Shown: piece after piece, positions 45,201 to 54,161 of the stretch | Layout of the letters: each line of letters begins with the position of its first letter | Numbering within the stretch: the stretch's first letter is position 1 | Source: Giardia muris | Lineage: Eukaryota > Fornicata > Diplomonadida > Hexamitidae | Length of the DNA: 64,000 bases | Assembly (NCBI GenBank): GCA_006247105.1 | Contig: CM016929.1 | Coordinates: 124,001 to 188,000 of the forward strand | Reading direction: 5' to 3' | The notes under the pieces: model-generated | What the model was told of the DNA's origin: nothing | The model's database searches: none | The model's input: the letters and a program-made list of their open reading frames with translations, nothing else | Translations under genes and position numbers: made by a program

Positions 45201-47951
45201 GAGGCGGGGAGAGCCGTATCCTTTACGACTCTTGATGAGACAATTCGAGGTTTGGTTCGGAACGAACTAGCATCACGACACGTTCCAGGCTCCTTAACCC
45301 CGCATCCGAGCACAACTACCTTTGCGTACCGCGAAAACCTCGAATCTCTCCTCTCAACTGCATACAACGCGAAGGTTGAGACCCCGTTACTTCAGCTCAT
45401 GACTGCCAACGTCGATGCGGCGTCGCGCCTGCCAGGACGACGTTTCATTCCACCGACGACGATCCGCTATGTTCAGGGGTTACTTGTTCCATGGGTGACG
45501 ATTCGGAGTCTTTACCCGGAAGTTATCACGTTTCCAGGGCTTAGTCTGCACTCTGGTGGACTCCATGCCGAGACTGACACTCTTACCGTCGATCTTGGTT
45601 TTGTACCGCATCACGGACGAATGGCGCTCCTGGGATTCTATATGTCCGCACTTCCAGCATATATTGCCCAGTTACGCCGGCGTTATACTGACCTCCTCGT
45701 CCTCCCACCTATCACGGATCTTGACGGATCCTTCTCGCATTATTCCGGGCCACACCCTCCAGATCCGCATCAGACGCCACGAAGTTACGAGCTGGGTGGC
45801 CAATGGCTTTCCTCGCTCATCGATAACATCTTCAATATCCAAGGCGTCCTCATCACGGCAGCGACGTACGGGCAGCCTGTTGTCTCCTTGACGCACATTA
45901 ATGACGTTTTTACGCTCGTCATTCGCTGTGTCGACATCTCCCTCGAGCACCAGGGGGCGACGGAGGACCAGATGCAGAAAAGCAATGTGATTACTGACAT
46001 GCTAACCCCGGGACTGGCCTGGGAGATCTCTTCGCTCACAGGACTGCCACCCCAGCCGAAGATGGACGGGAAGGACGTCTTCGCAAATGTCTTTTCGAGT
46101 CTAGCACGCTTCACCTTGCTCTCGCTAGATATTGTTCTTGCCGAGATCGCCGCTCGCCTTAGGCTTCCTCTCATTCTCCCCTTGATCGCGGCGATGCGTG
46201 ACATGCAGTACGCCCTGACGAACCGGAACGCCGTTGAGACGGTAGTGTACATTCCCGGGCCTTATGTCACAAGTCATCATGACTTGCTTGATGTCTTCTC
46301 AACACTTGCTCGAAACATCGTTCGCTGTGATTTCCGAGGACTGCCCGAGCTTTCGAGGAGCGTGAAAAGGCACGCTGCACGCTTATTGAATGTAAGTCAG
46401 TTCCTCTTCTTCAGTACTGGTACGCGAACCGAGGTGTCATTACGGACGCCGAAGACGGTCAACCAGGAGATCCACCCCGGAAAGGTCTTCTTCAGCGTTG
46501 GTCTACGAACGGCGCTTAATGACGTGGCCGGTGGCTCCCCTTCCGACTGCTCCGAAGGCTTAGCTGGATTATTGGAGCTGAATCCTCATCTAACCCCATA
46601 TGTCCTCTCTGAAGGTATGCTTGGCTTGCATGCCGAAGTGGTTATTGATCCTCCTGGCTCCGACTTCAGTGTTGGGTTTGGCTACCCTACGAGCGAGGCC
46701 GTTGGGGAATGTGCGGAATATGCCGTTGCGAAGCCCGGAATTAAGCCTCCACGGGAGCTTTTGGCCTTCATTTATCCTCGCTCACGCCCTCCAAGCTTTT
46801 TAACTCACATCTCGGCATCAACTCCGATCCTAGTGGGTGTATCAGCTCTCTTTCTTTCAAGGAGTGCGACAGTGATTACATTAGCATCCGATGAGATTTC
46901 TGCTGCGAATGTGCAACTCAATCTCACCTTGCCGTTACCAATTGAGACGGAGGAATGTCCGACACGAGCTCTCGAGCGTACTATCTTTGAGAACTTCGCA
47001 TCATCCCCACAACTACTTCCGGCACGCCTTCAAGCCCTCCGCTATGCCTGTAGTGACGTTACTGGAGTCTTGCGTGGAGCTTGCCTCACGACTCTTCTCC
47101 CGTTCACCTTTGGACTTGGAGAACTTAACTCCTCAGCATTCATCCAAGCCTCTTCGGCATTGGACTTTGCGTGCACGTTTGCGGGGCGTCTAGCGCGGGA
47201 CCGCGTCCTTCCGCTAACCACCTATTATTTGGTGCACCTAACGAGGCCAGCGGTCCCATACCATCATCCGACGGACGTTCCATCCGGCGGCTATCTTCCA
47301 ATGACCCTAGTCCTTGTCGGGCCAGTAACCGCGTCCCTGCCAGCAGCGGCCACGCCCGTGGAGCATTGTGCACGTTTCCTCCTCGAACGTTCCGATAAGG
47401 AGATCATTGAGTTCATCGAGTCTTCCGAACAGTCGCTATTCTCCTTAGTTCCTGCAGTCTTTGGGAGCAGGGATTGTATTGTGTCCTCGGATGGCCCAAT
47501 AGACCCAATGACAAACGTCCCAGAGGGTGACTCCTTGTTCAATGATAGGACAATTAGCGAGAAGAGTCTATCCACCTTCAGAGCCGCTCATGGATTAACC
47601 GATGAGCCTCTTCAACCCACCCCCGTCCTAGCAGATGAATTGGTCCGGGGCCCATACCTCTTTTTGAGTGCCAACCCGCGTGTTTGGCAACGACTCATCA
47701 CATGCCTTCAGCAGACTAGCTTATCCGGGGCCGTGGATAAGTACTTGCAACACCCGATCGTTGCCAAGGATGGGGGTGCGAGTGGTGATGCTCCTGGAGC
47801 CAAAACACTTGCATACGCCTCCCTCCTACTCGATGCAAAACTTCGACATGATATCACCCTGGGCAGGTGCACCCTGACTTCCCACCTCGATTGGAGACTC
47901 ACAAATCTGCCCTTCTCAGCTGCTCTAGTCCACGAGCCAGCGAATAGATAG
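42252..47951 (+). CDS. Very large orphan protein (1899 aa)
   Basis: I do not recognise this protein. The start at 42252 (MPSQKVFEHLHTL) follows GACAAAAAATG; an in-frame ATG lies 72 bp upstream without an A-rich context. One clear hydrophobic segment (YWPLVLVFLIYITFLLSVG, ~185-203) may cross a membrane. The rest is a mixture of long globular stretches without repeats, with a few Gly/Glu-rich linkers near residues 790-830 and 920-945. No ATPase, kinase or helicase motif was found. Its 3' end overlaps the convergent gene by 53 bp. Confidence 0.75.
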   Translation: MPSQKVFEHLHTLHFAIKKKLVPVPVALECYQEGQKESLVLRLTDSKVDRLISLSSGVTLGLCSNLDDLHADIQREAPGALQLTIADGLKEYRFIVCHTLPDLQFLVRFLQLFHCAACCDPDALLQAAVYNLSPSVAFDTGIGRLPVASPISMSICDRVSGVIIRNIDTRLKQYTKAQLQNLSYWPLVLVFLIYITFLLSVGPYSHQPYTIAHILSMRTHMINFLLPHTHAVELLREDDDTVGHVDARADRKAGVEIKVLLNPIYFANYAFKHRASTFSEAYRIPSYASGPMIACNRVDIDDSLFGAYATDHLNELQMSSYQVCEVLAKTMPKCFKALEPISVLVRATVLRALGVDPMLVSTACLTYSLQILENLWQQVTYSYLSSWDKTLPPPHLSLDELEDRRISIIFMPGLYEGDVPHLLTSEEYSKALSLQHAMNFLFLPITHRDMPLYFNGQAALPSLIKYVNPDGSLSGVYRVNEHMIPVFGNHKMCTGLQGLRGADALRLPLFPLVDGSLLSHVLQAVSDLLASPTPTVPEAVKALLARATIAARINYGQPSETVGGTDNVLMEFVLSSEKSGGGDPLLFLDAPGSLCPALHFFVATQNFKEERGNLSVYEYWLSLGIKGYPPSAALAPDFFAGQTQTSAFQNGSEAFCDTNQHPMRGTQRLVPEAPVLLIDVNVLPSSRQAFCNMPQNVKAIQEENLNVAGKFYTRRHLVQDRALTEKCANSAADQYYCYIRRRTIEEVYTDPTGKTEPATSPVLEWLPCSLVHFTEAASYVEEGVASGGPLPGADEQGVGTGLDLDDELSTALGTGGRADAGLVAKGSFSSVSLLNIAITGALIRAILQHFSGFARYNLAVMCNAAFRDILALSTTSTVPNRRLSFMRSATGVRTGSKERDSHSQIAAIYKGVSIDVLALLPDRTGVSPHGVKGDARREEGERPRPEFSYGHEETVGQACQYRLISEIQHAVLQKLTVFLRGEEEAGRAVSFTTLDETIRGLVRNELASRHVPGSLTPHPSTTTFAYRENLESLLSTAYNAKVETPLLQLMTANVDAASRLPGRRFIPPTTIRYVQGLLVPWVTIRSLYPEVITFPGLSLHSGGLHAETDTLTVDLGFVPHHGRMALLGFYMSALPAYIAQLRRRYTDLLVLPPITDLDGSFSHYSGPHPPDPHQTPRSYELGGQWLSSLIDNIFNIQGVLITAATYGQPVVSLTHINDVFTLVIRCVDISLEHQGATEDQMQKSNVITDMLTPGLAWEISSLTGLPPQPKMDGKDVFANVFSSLARFTLLSLDIVLAEIAARLRLPLILPLIAAMRDMQYALTNRNAVETVVYIPGPYVTSHHDLLDVFSTLARNIVRCDFRGLPELSRSVKRHAARLLNVSQFLFFSTGTRTEVSLRTPKTVNQEIHPGKVFFSVGLRTALNDVAGGSPSDCSEGLAGLLELNPHLTPYVLSEGMLGLHAEVVIDPPGSDFSVGFGYPTSEAVGECAEYAVAKPGIKPPRELLAFIYPRSRPPSFLTHISASTPILVGVSALFLSRSATVITLASDEISAANVQLNLTLPLPIETEECPTRALERTIFENFASSPQLLPARLQALRYACSDVTGVLRGACLTTLLPFTFGLGELNSSAFIQASSALDFACTFAGRLARDRVLPLTTYYLVHLTRPAVPYHHPTDVPSGGYLPMTLVLVGPVTASLPAAATPVEHCARFLLERSDKEIIEFIESSEQSLFSLVPAVFGSRDCIVSSDGPIDPMTNVPEGDSLFNDRTISEKSLSTFRAAHGLTDEPLQPTPVLADELVRGPYLFLSANPRVWQRLITCLQQTSLSGAVDKYLQHPIVAKDGGASGDAPGAKTLAYASLLLDAKLRHDITLGRCTLTSHLDWRLTNLPFSAALVHEPANR

Positions 47952-49374
47952 CGGTGTTAGGGAGATCCTTGGCGTTCTCATAGCACTCCAAAAGCCTATC
48001 GCTTGTTAATGCGTCCACTATTGCATCATAGCACGGGCTTATGACGGATTGTTGCAGAAGCTGTGTCAGAGCCATGAGGCTCTTTCGGATGAAGGCATGT
48101 TGGATCGACTTGATAGACTGGAGGGCTTTCACCAGGTATTCTTCCAAGGCTGGGATAACGCCGGCCTCGTACATTTCGATCCAGCAGGACTCCATCAGGA
48201 TTCCGACAAGGTTGATTGCTGAGTGCGCAACGGAGGAAGATGTGGAGGATATCCCCTCGACGGCTTGTTCCGGAAGAGGGCTTGCACGGATTCGAGCCAG
48301 AGCTGTCCGACTGTTGAGGATCAGGACGTTAATTATGAGTCCAGCACAGTGCCATGCTTGAGCGTTATTACCTCTCAGGGTCTCAGACAGTTGTTCTAGA
48401 AACAGATCCGAATCCAACGCTTCAAGCAATGGTAGAGATGAATTCGTTTGCATGATGTCTGTTAAGATCTTGAGTGCGATTGGGGTCAGTTGTGGTATTG
48501 AAAGCGCGTCGAGACCTGCTTTCCAGAAGGAAATCTCAGCTAGAATCTCAAGGACTCCATCAAGGTCAAGTGCATAAGCGATGGCTTCTAGGAGGCGCTC
48601 TCTAACGTCTAGCCAGAGGGTAGGACTAGAGGAGAAGGTCTCTGCTAGGGTGGTGTAGATGGTCACGGTTGGCTGTAATAGCTGTATGGCCTCCGTGTCG
48701 TCTGAGGCGCAGTTATAAAAGAAGCAAGCACAAACGCTTGCCACTAAGAGAAAGAGACGATGGGCGGTTAGGTCTGGGGGCAAAGAATCCTGCCACCGTA
48801 ACTCCGGGTCAATGAAAGCGCATACAGAATCCGATAATAGCCTTGGTTCAAGAAAGAGGAGAAGGATCTGGCGATTATAGGCGACGATCTCTGAGCATGC
48901 CAATAAGAATAATAGTAAGGCCTCTGCGATCTTGGGGTTTTGTACCAAGTGATTTGGGAAGAGGTGAAGGTGTGGAATGATAACCTCAGTAAAGAGTGTT
49001 TCTTCTGGCACGTACCCACACTCACACATAAGGGCCAGGAGGCGTAAGGCGATTGGGACTGTATTGGGAAGAGAAAACCTAAGCAGATGAAGCAATAAAG
49101 GCGACAGTTTTAGTAACTGGGCTTGAATTGGGCCAGTTAAGGGTTGAGGGCTTTCCAATATGCACTGCTCCAGACGGATAAGGTCCTGATGGCAGATGTT
49201 GACCGTCTCGATATTAATCGACCTAGGGTCGATCAATTGTAACCCTTGAATGAGGTGATCGACCTCATCGAGCGGCATGGTATTCTCTCCCTTATGTGAG
49301 TCTGGTAAGGCCAGAATGGCATGGAGGAACCGCAGATCCTCAAGGGTATGACGCCTTCCATCGGCTCGAGTCAT
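47899..49374 (-). CDS. All-helical ARM/HEAT-like repeat protein
   Basis: The 491-residue protein consists of amphipathic helices rich in Leu, Ala and Ile (LLKLSPLLLHLLRFSLPNTV, TPIALKILTDIM and SSVAHSAINLVGILMESCW), as in ARM or HEAT solenoids. It recalls a divergent importin-alpha-like protein, but the Trp/Asn ladder of importin alpha is not evident, so no name is given. There is no signal peptide. The start codon directly follows the stop of the upstream CstF64-like gene. The 3' end overlaps the convergent orphan gene by 53 bp. Confidence 0.65.
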   Translation of the reverse strand: MTRADGRRHTLEDLRFLHAILALPDSHKGENTMPLDEVDHLIQGLQLIDPRSINIETVNICHQDLIRLEQCILESPQPLTGPIQAQLLKLSPLLLHLLRFSLPNTVPIALRLLALMCECGYVPEETLFTEVIIPHLHLFPNHLVQNPKIAEALLLFLLACSEIVAYNRQILLLFLEPRLLSDSVCAFIDPELRWQDSLPPDLTAHRLFLLVASVCACFFYNCASDDTEAIQLLQPTVTIYTTLAETFSSSPTLWLDVRERLLEAIAYALDLDGVLEILAEISFWKAGLDALSIPQLTPIALKILTDIMQTNSSLPLLEALDSDLFLEQLSETLRGNNAQAWHCAGLIINVLILNSRTALARIRASPLPEQAVEGISSTSSSVAHSAINLVGILMESCWIEMYEAGVIPALEEYLVKALQSIKSIQHAFIRKSLMALTQLLQQSVISPCYDAIVDALTSDRLLECYENAKDLPNTAIYSLARGLEQLRRADL

Positions 49375-49379
49375 TTACT
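49374..49379 (-). terminator. Poly(A) signal AGTAAA fused to the next start codon
   Basis: On the minus strand AGTAAATG joins the CstF64-like stop (TAA), the poly(A) signal and the ATG of the helical-repeat gene. The last A of AGTAAA is the first base of that ATG. Confidence 0.6.
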
Positions 49380-49836
49380 TACTATCGTCGATGTTTTCGC
49401 CTATGAGGAAGCGCAGTGCCAGAAGGGCTGCAGGATAGGCGCGGAGGACGGCCTCGGCGTCCTCGGGGTAGAAGCGGATGAAGTGCTTGAAAGCGTACAG
49501 GATATTCAACCGTTGTTGTGGCATCAACCCCTTGACCAACTCGTCGACGGCAGAACGTTGCTGCGCCTTCTCCCTATCGCAGACCGGGTCGATGAGCGTG
49601 CAGATGAGGTGTTGGCCGCAGACCTCCGAGCGCTCCTTGAATGCTTGCTCAACCTTACGGGCGACATCCGGGCTTCGATAGTATACGTCGATACACTTTC
49701 TGAAGCGGTTATCATCGTACCGTTTGATCTCCCCGAAGTCATGTAAATACTTCTTGATCTGTACGTAGAAGTTCTCATCTGAGTCCAAACTGATCCCGGT
49801 GATTTGAATATGATCCGAAGTAGAGAAAGAATTCAT
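49375..49836 (-). CDS. CstF64-like (Rna15) protein: RRM plus hinge domain
   Basis: The 153-residue protein starts at the ATG after GATAAAA (49836). Residues ~8-80 look like an RRM, with RNP2-like IQITGISL and RNP1-like CIDVYYRS at the expected spacing. Residues ~100-150 resemble the CSTF2 hinge, which binds CstF77 or symplekin: VDELVKGLMPQQRLNILYAF followed by DAEAVLRAYPAALLALRFLI, compared with the family's NP..A..LL..NPQLAYALL pattern. The protein lacks the Pro/Gly-rich and C-terminal domains of CstF64, giving a minimal form. The role would be recognition of pre-mRNA downstream of the cleavage site. By-eye assignment. Confidence 0.6.
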   Translation of the reverse strand: MNSFSTSDHIQITGISLDSDENFYVQIKKYLHDFGEIKRYDDNRFRKCIDVYYRSPDVARKVEQAFKERSEVCGQHLICTLIDPVCDREKAQQRSAVDELVKGLMPQQRLNILYAFKHFIRFYPEDAEAVLRAYPAALLALRFLIGENIDDSK

Positions 49837-49864
49837 TTTTATCCCTCCCCCCATCTCGCCTCTC

Positions 49865-50293
49865 ATGGACGGCCTGGTCCAGGTAACGGAGTATGTCGTT
49901 GACGAACGGGATGTCAGACCCCTCCGCAATACGGTCGATCACTTGACGCTCCAGCTTCCTAAGGGCGCGAAGGCAGACCTACGTACTACTCGGCATCATA
50001 TCTTATCGAATCTAGTTTGCGGGAAGAGGATGCTGAAGTCCTTCATGGAGGGCGCTATCCTGGTCCCAGACAATGGTACCACCTTTGGCCGTTTCATCAC
50101 AGAGCCTATCTCCGATGTCTTCCACCTGGACGTTAACGATTCCATTCTCTCTAACTTCTCTTCAGCCTCAAACACTCATAACCAAGAGGACCAAGAGGAC
50201 CAAGAAAACCTGGAGGGCAGTCATGATGGTGAGGCCTCGGTCATTAGTTTGACATCTGGATCCATCTCACCTCCATTGAAACACTCCCAATGA
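49865..50293 (+). CDS. Hypothetical protein, 142 aa
   Basis: I do not recognise this protein. The N-terminal ~95 residues appear folded (VQVTEYVVDERDVRPLRNTV), and the C-terminus is acidic and Ser-rich (EDQEDQENLEGSHDGEASVI). A small repeat of GACCAAGA-like units codes for EDQEDQE. It is 28 bp from the divergent CstF64-like start. 50294-50450 downstream is empty. Confidence 0.6.
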   Translation: MDGLVQVTEYVVDERDVRPLRNTVDHLTLQLPKGAKADLRTTRHHILSNLVCGKRMLKSFMEGAILVPDNGTTFGRFITEPISDVFHLDVNDSILSNFSSASNTHNQEDQEDQENLEGSHDGEASVISLTSGSISPPLKHSQ

Positions 50294-50450
50294 CCTCATA
50301 CCCTCTTAATAAACAACCCAGTATTCTCATAGCAGTCCTCACCTTGGCAAGTAAAACGAGTGAAGGATACGTGCTTGGTAGTGTCATAGGCCCTTCTCCT
50401 CAAGTCCTTCACACGACCTAACTGCCCATACATGAGCTGCATAATTGTAA

Positions 50451-52070
50451 ATGAATCGGCTGACGACTAAGCTCATCTTCGTCACCGGCGGCGTCGTCTC
50501 GGGGATCGGGAAGGGACTCCTCTCGGCCTCGCTGGGGATGCTTCTACAGGCCCACGGATACAAGGTGACTTTGATGAAGTGTGACCCCTACATCAACGTC
50601 GACCCCGGGACGATGTCTCCCCTTCAGCACGGTGAGGTTTTCGTCACCGATGATGGTGCTGAAACAGATCTTGACTTGGGTCACTATGAGCGCTTCTTGA
50701 ACTGGAACCTGACTCGGGGTGGGAATATTACGACTGGGAGCGTCTATCTAACCGTCATCGATAAGGAACGCAAGGGGCTCTATGATGGGGAGACCGTCCA
50801 GATGATTCCGCACATCACCAACGAGATCAAGAGTAGGATCAGAGCCACGGCTGATGGCTTTGACATTGCAATCGTCGAGATCGGCGGGACGGTTGGCGAC
50901 CTCGAATCGGCGGCCTTCCTTGAGGCGATTCGCCAGTTTCGGCAGGAGTCGGCTTCGACGACCGTCTGTTGTATACATGTGAGCTACGTCCCGCTTGTCA
51001 GTGGGAGCAACGAGCTAAAGACGAAGCCAACTCAGCACTCTGTCCATTGTCTTCTATCCTTAGGTATCATTCCGGAGTTCATCGTCTGCCGCATTGATCA
51101 GCCCATGCCCGACGAGATCAGGCGCAAGCTGGCTCTCTTCTGCAACGTCCCCCAGTCCCATATCATCGAGAACCAGACGATCGACTGCATCTACAAGCTC
51201 CCAACCAGCCTGTATGACTTTGCCAACTCGGTTCTGGACGTGTTCCGTCTGCCCACCGCCAATGACGTCTTTGCGAAGAGGATACAGCCGTGGGAGCGGA
51301 TGCTGGCCGATTACGAGGCGAGTAAGAAGGGGAGGGTTATCCGCATCGGTCTGGTCGGGAAGTACCTTAATGCTAGTGACACGTACTTGTCAGTCGTCGA
51401 GGCACTTCATCATGGAGCCTACCGACGTCATGTACGTCTTGAGCTCGTACACATTGATAGTGGAGAAGTCAACGAGCTAGACAAGGACTTGACGACGGTG
51501 CATGGCGTGGTCGTTCCCGGTGGGTTTGGTAGTCGCGCAATCGAGGGCAAGATCTGTGCAATCAACTACTGTCGTACGCACCAGATCCCCTTCTTAGGGA
51601 TCTGTCTAGGGTTGCAGTGCGTAACGATTGAGTACGCACGCAACGTCCTTGGCTTGGTTGGAGCCAATTCAGTGGAGTTCGATCCGAGTACACCATACCC
51701 GGTGGTCTCACTCTTGGACGAGCAGAAGGGTATTGAGTCCATTGGAGGAACGATGCGACTTGGAAGCTATCCCTGTCACGTCAAGGAAGGGACGCTTGCG
51801 CATAAGCTATATGGGACCACAGAGGTTGAAGAGAGGCACAGACACCGCTTCGAGGTCAATAACGAGTACCGTCAAAGACTCGAGGAGCTTGGGCTCTGCG
51901 TTAGTGGTGTCTTCCAGACCAAGGGGCTTGTCGAGATCGTCGAGTTACCTACCCATCCCTTCTTCATTGCGTCTCAGTTTCACCCCGAATTCAAGTCGAG
52001 GCCTATCGAGCCTCACCCTCTTTTCCTTGGCCTGATTGACGCGTCTATCGCGCACGTCTTAAGTAAATGA
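50451..52070 (+). CDS. CTP synthase
   Basis: The 539-residue enzyme converts UTP to CTP with ATP and glutamine. The N-terminal synthetase domain has FVTGGVVSGIGKG, then KCDPYINVDPGTMSP and HGEVFVTDDGAETDLDLGHYERF. The C-terminal class I glutamine amidotransferase domain has the nucleophile Cys385 in GICLGLQ and the His511/Glu513 pair in QFHPEF. All active-site residues are present. This enzyme matters in Giardia, which lacks de novo pyrimidine synthesis (established knowledge). Its 3' end overlaps the diflavin reductase start by 4 bp (ATGA). Confidence 0.97.
   Translation: MNRLTTKLIFVTGGVVSGIGKGLLSASLGMLLQAHGYKVTLMKCDPYINVDPGTMSPLQHGEVFVTDDGAETDLDLGHYERFLNWNLTRGGNITTGSVYLTVIDKERKGLYDGETVQMIPHITNEIKSRIRATADGFDIAIVEIGGTVGDLESAAFLEAIRQFRQESASTTVCCIHVSYVPLVSGSNELKTKPTQHSVHCLLSLGIIPEFIVCRIDQPMPDEIRRKLALFCNVPQSHIIENQTIDCIYKLPTSLYDFANSVLDVFRLPTANDVFAKRIQPWERMLADYEASKKGRVIRIGLVGKYLNASDTYLSVVEALHHGAYRRHVRLELVHIDSGEVNELDKDLTTVHGVVVPGGFGSRAIEGKICAINYCRTHQIPFLGICLGLQCVTIEYARNVLGLVGANSVEFDPSTPYPVVSLLDEQKGIESIGGTMRLGSYPCHVKEGTLAHKLYGTTEVEERHRHRFEVNNEYRQRLEELGLCVSGVFQTKGLVEIVELPTHPFFIASQFHPEFKSRPIEPHPLFLGLIDASIAHVLSK
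52062..52067 (+). terminator. Poly(A) signal AGTAAA fused to the next start codon
   Basis: AGTAAATGA contains the poly(A) signal (52062-52067), the ATG of the diflavin reductase (52067-52069) and the TGA stop of CTP synthase (52068-52070). Confidence 0.6.
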
Positions 52071-53767
52071 GTACTCGAACGCTTTCTGTCATATATTCGA
52101 GCGGGTCTGGAAACACGAAGCGCCTCGCCGAGAACGTCACGGCCATCTTGCGCGAGCATGGGATCCATACCGCCCTCCATGACGCCAAGACCTTCAAACA
52201 TGTCACAGACCTTCCAGTAGGAAACATCCTTTACCTTACATCCACTCGTGGCGTCGGCCACCATCCTCAAGCGTCAAAGGCACTCATGAATAGCATCCGG
52301 CAGAGTAGCTCATCAGCCTTGTCGGGTCGACACGTGGCAGTCCTCGGGGTCGGTTCTCTTCGATATCCGAAGTTCTGTGCCGCCTCACGCGATGCTGCAG
52401 AGCTTTTCAGGCGTCATGGGGCTGAAACCCTTCTGACTCCCGTTCACTTCGATCAACATGAAGTTGATATTGGTATTCGTTCGTGGATACGTCGAGTCCT
52501 CGAGAAATGTGGAACCTCAGATGCAAAGAGTATGAGAACACGTAGGATCTCCGTAAAACTCTCTCAAGCGCACCCTCAAAGGATTCAGCACATGGATACG
52601 CACTTGGTACACCTGAAAGCAGCACATGCTCTCGATTCTTCTGGGTGGGTATATACCTTAACCATACCACAAACAATGGCATGCCAGCTCTTCCCAGGGG
52701 CGCACGTGGCAATTTCTCCCCGTCTAGACGAGCGAATAGTGGAAGAAATACTTGGGAATGGGACACTAGTCTTTAATGAGCATCAGTTACGCGGTGCTGA
52801 CGTCATACAAGTGAGTGGACCGACGGATCTACGCCTTCCGCATGCTCCCTGCACGGTTCTAGACCTACTTTGTACTGACTACGATCTAACTCGTCCTCCA
52901 ACTCCGGATCTCATCCGCACCCTTGGTCAATATGCCCAAACAGATCTTGATAGGTTCAAGCTCTCTTATTTCTCCGTTGATGACGCCACAAGTTCCATTC
53001 TGCTATCCCAATGGCCCACGATTCGTGACTTCCTACTCGAGTTTCGAGAGTTACGGATTCCTCTTTCCGTCCTTCTTGAAACCGTCCCAAGGATCAAGCC
53101 ACGATTGTACAGTGTTGCTTCTATGCCAAGACGTGTTGAACGGGGTTGGGAGGTCGATCTGATCGTCAGCAACAATCCTGCAATGGAAGAAAGCGAGGGC
53201 CGCTACGTTTCTTGCGTCTCTTACCTCAAGAGACTGCTTGGAAAGCAGATCGCCATAAGCATACATGACCCAGACTCTCATATCTTCGCAGCAGACCGGC
53301 CTATGTTGGGGGTGTCTGCTGGATCAGGCTATGCACCGTTTCGAGCCCTATTACATCATCGACGAGAGCAGAAAGCCCTTGGGAAGTGCCTCCCGCCTCT
53401 CCTTCTGTTCGTCAGCTTCAAGATGTACGACCAAATGCTTGGGACGGAGTTACAAGAGGCGGTTCGCGATGGCCTCACTAGCGTTGTCCTTGCTATCACT
53501 CGTAACGAATATGGGCTGACTGATGTGACAGATTTCATGAGCCCGCTGGGAACAAGCTTTAAGGTTATTCGAGGACGCCGTTTGGATCGGGAAACCATCC
53601 TTTCACTCTTACCCTTGGACTTCCTTAGTTCCGATGCTCATGTCAGCTATTGTGGTGGGACTAGCGGGCTTATTGGGGAGCTTCATCAGGCGTTGCGCTC
53701 GCGGCTAGGAGACTCTGGATATGCGCGGCTCGTCGACGGAGGGCGGCTTCACATTGAGGCGTACTGA
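52067..53767 (+). CDS. Diflavin (FMN/FAD) NADPH-dependent oxidoreductase
   Basis: The 566-residue protein has an N-terminal flavodoxin-like domain (SVIYSSGSGNTKRLAENV), a linking FAD domain with RLYSVASMP (near residue 347), and a C-terminal NADPH domain (GVSAGSGYAPFRALL, then YCGGTSGLIGELHQAL). The layout is that of the cytochrome P450 reductase / Tah18 family and matches the two diflavin oxidoreductases known in Giardia (GiOR). No membrane anchor is present, so it is cytosolic. The acceptor in an organism without classic P450s is uncertain; cytochrome b5 proteins and Fe-S assembly are candidates. Confidence 0.88.
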   Translation: MSTRTLSVIYSSGSGNTKRLAENVTAILREHGIHTALHDAKTFKHVTDLPVGNILYLTSTRGVGHHPQASKALMNSIRQSSSSALSGRHVAVLGVGSLRYPKFCAASRDAAELFRRHGAETLLTPVHFDQHEVDIGIRSWIRRVLEKCGTSDAKSMRTRRISVKLSQAHPQRIQHMDTHLVHLKAAHALDSSGWVYTLTIPQTMACQLFPGAHVAISPRLDERIVEEILGNGTLVFNEHQLRGADVIQVSGPTDLRLPHAPCTVLDLLCTDYDLTRPPTPDLIRTLGQYAQTDLDRFKLSYFSVDDATSSILLSQWPTIRDFLLEFRELRIPLSVLLETVPRIKPRLYSVASMPRRVERGWEVDLIVSNNPAMEESEGRYVSCVSYLKRLLGKQIAISIHDPDSHIFAADRPMLGVSAGSGYAPFRALLHHRREQKALGKCLPPLLLFVSFKMYDQMLGTELQEAVRDGLTSVVLAITRNEYGLTDVTDFMSPLGTSFKVIRGRRLDRETILSLLPLDFLSSDAHVSYCGGTSGLIGELHQALRSRLGDSGYARLVDGGRLHIEAY

Positions 53768-53774
53768 CCGAAAA

Positions 53775-54161
53775 ATGTGGCAAACCCGACACGACCGAGA
53801 GGCCGAGCGCCAGGTTCTTTTCCCTGACGACCTTGATACGCTCATGGAGGCCATTCTCCACACAGACTTTGTGCAGCGGAATGCCTTTGTTGATGGATGC
53901 CGCGACATCTCAACTAGGATAGTCCGGAAACTTCGTACGACAGATCCACGGATCTCCGACGCCCAGCTGAAGTATTGCATCCTGACTCAGGCAGTCGTAG
54001 AGACGTTGGGATACCAGAGGTACGTGAATCGCTGCTTACTCGAATCTTATCGGGCGAAGCAGGATGCCTTTCGATATCTCTCCAAGAGTCTTGCGAACCT
54101 TGAAGCCTATACGGATACACTTGAAAGTCGCGTCCAGGAACTCGAGACGAAATCCTTCTAG
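53775..54161 (+). CDS. Hypothetical helical protein, 128 aa
   Basis: I do not recognise this protein. The start at 53775 follows CCGAAAAATG, 7 bp after the diflavin reductase stop. The protein is mainly helical (DLDTLMEAILHTDFVQRNAF) and ends in a coiled coil (SLANLEAYTDTLESRVQELE). No targeting signal is seen. It is the last single-copy gene before the right repeat arm. Confidence 0.65.
   Translation: MWQTRHDREAERQVLFPDDLDTLMEAILHTDFVQRNAFVDGCRDISTRIVRKLRTTDPRISDAQLKYCILTQAVVETLGYQRYVNRCLLESYRAKQDAFRYLSKSLANLEAYTDTLESRVQELETKSF

Noticed and set aside
50294..50450. Near-match to the ncRNA 3'-processing motif on the minus strand (TCCTTCACTCGT)
   Set aside because: The terminal AA of the consensus is missing, and no D box or ACA box precedes it.
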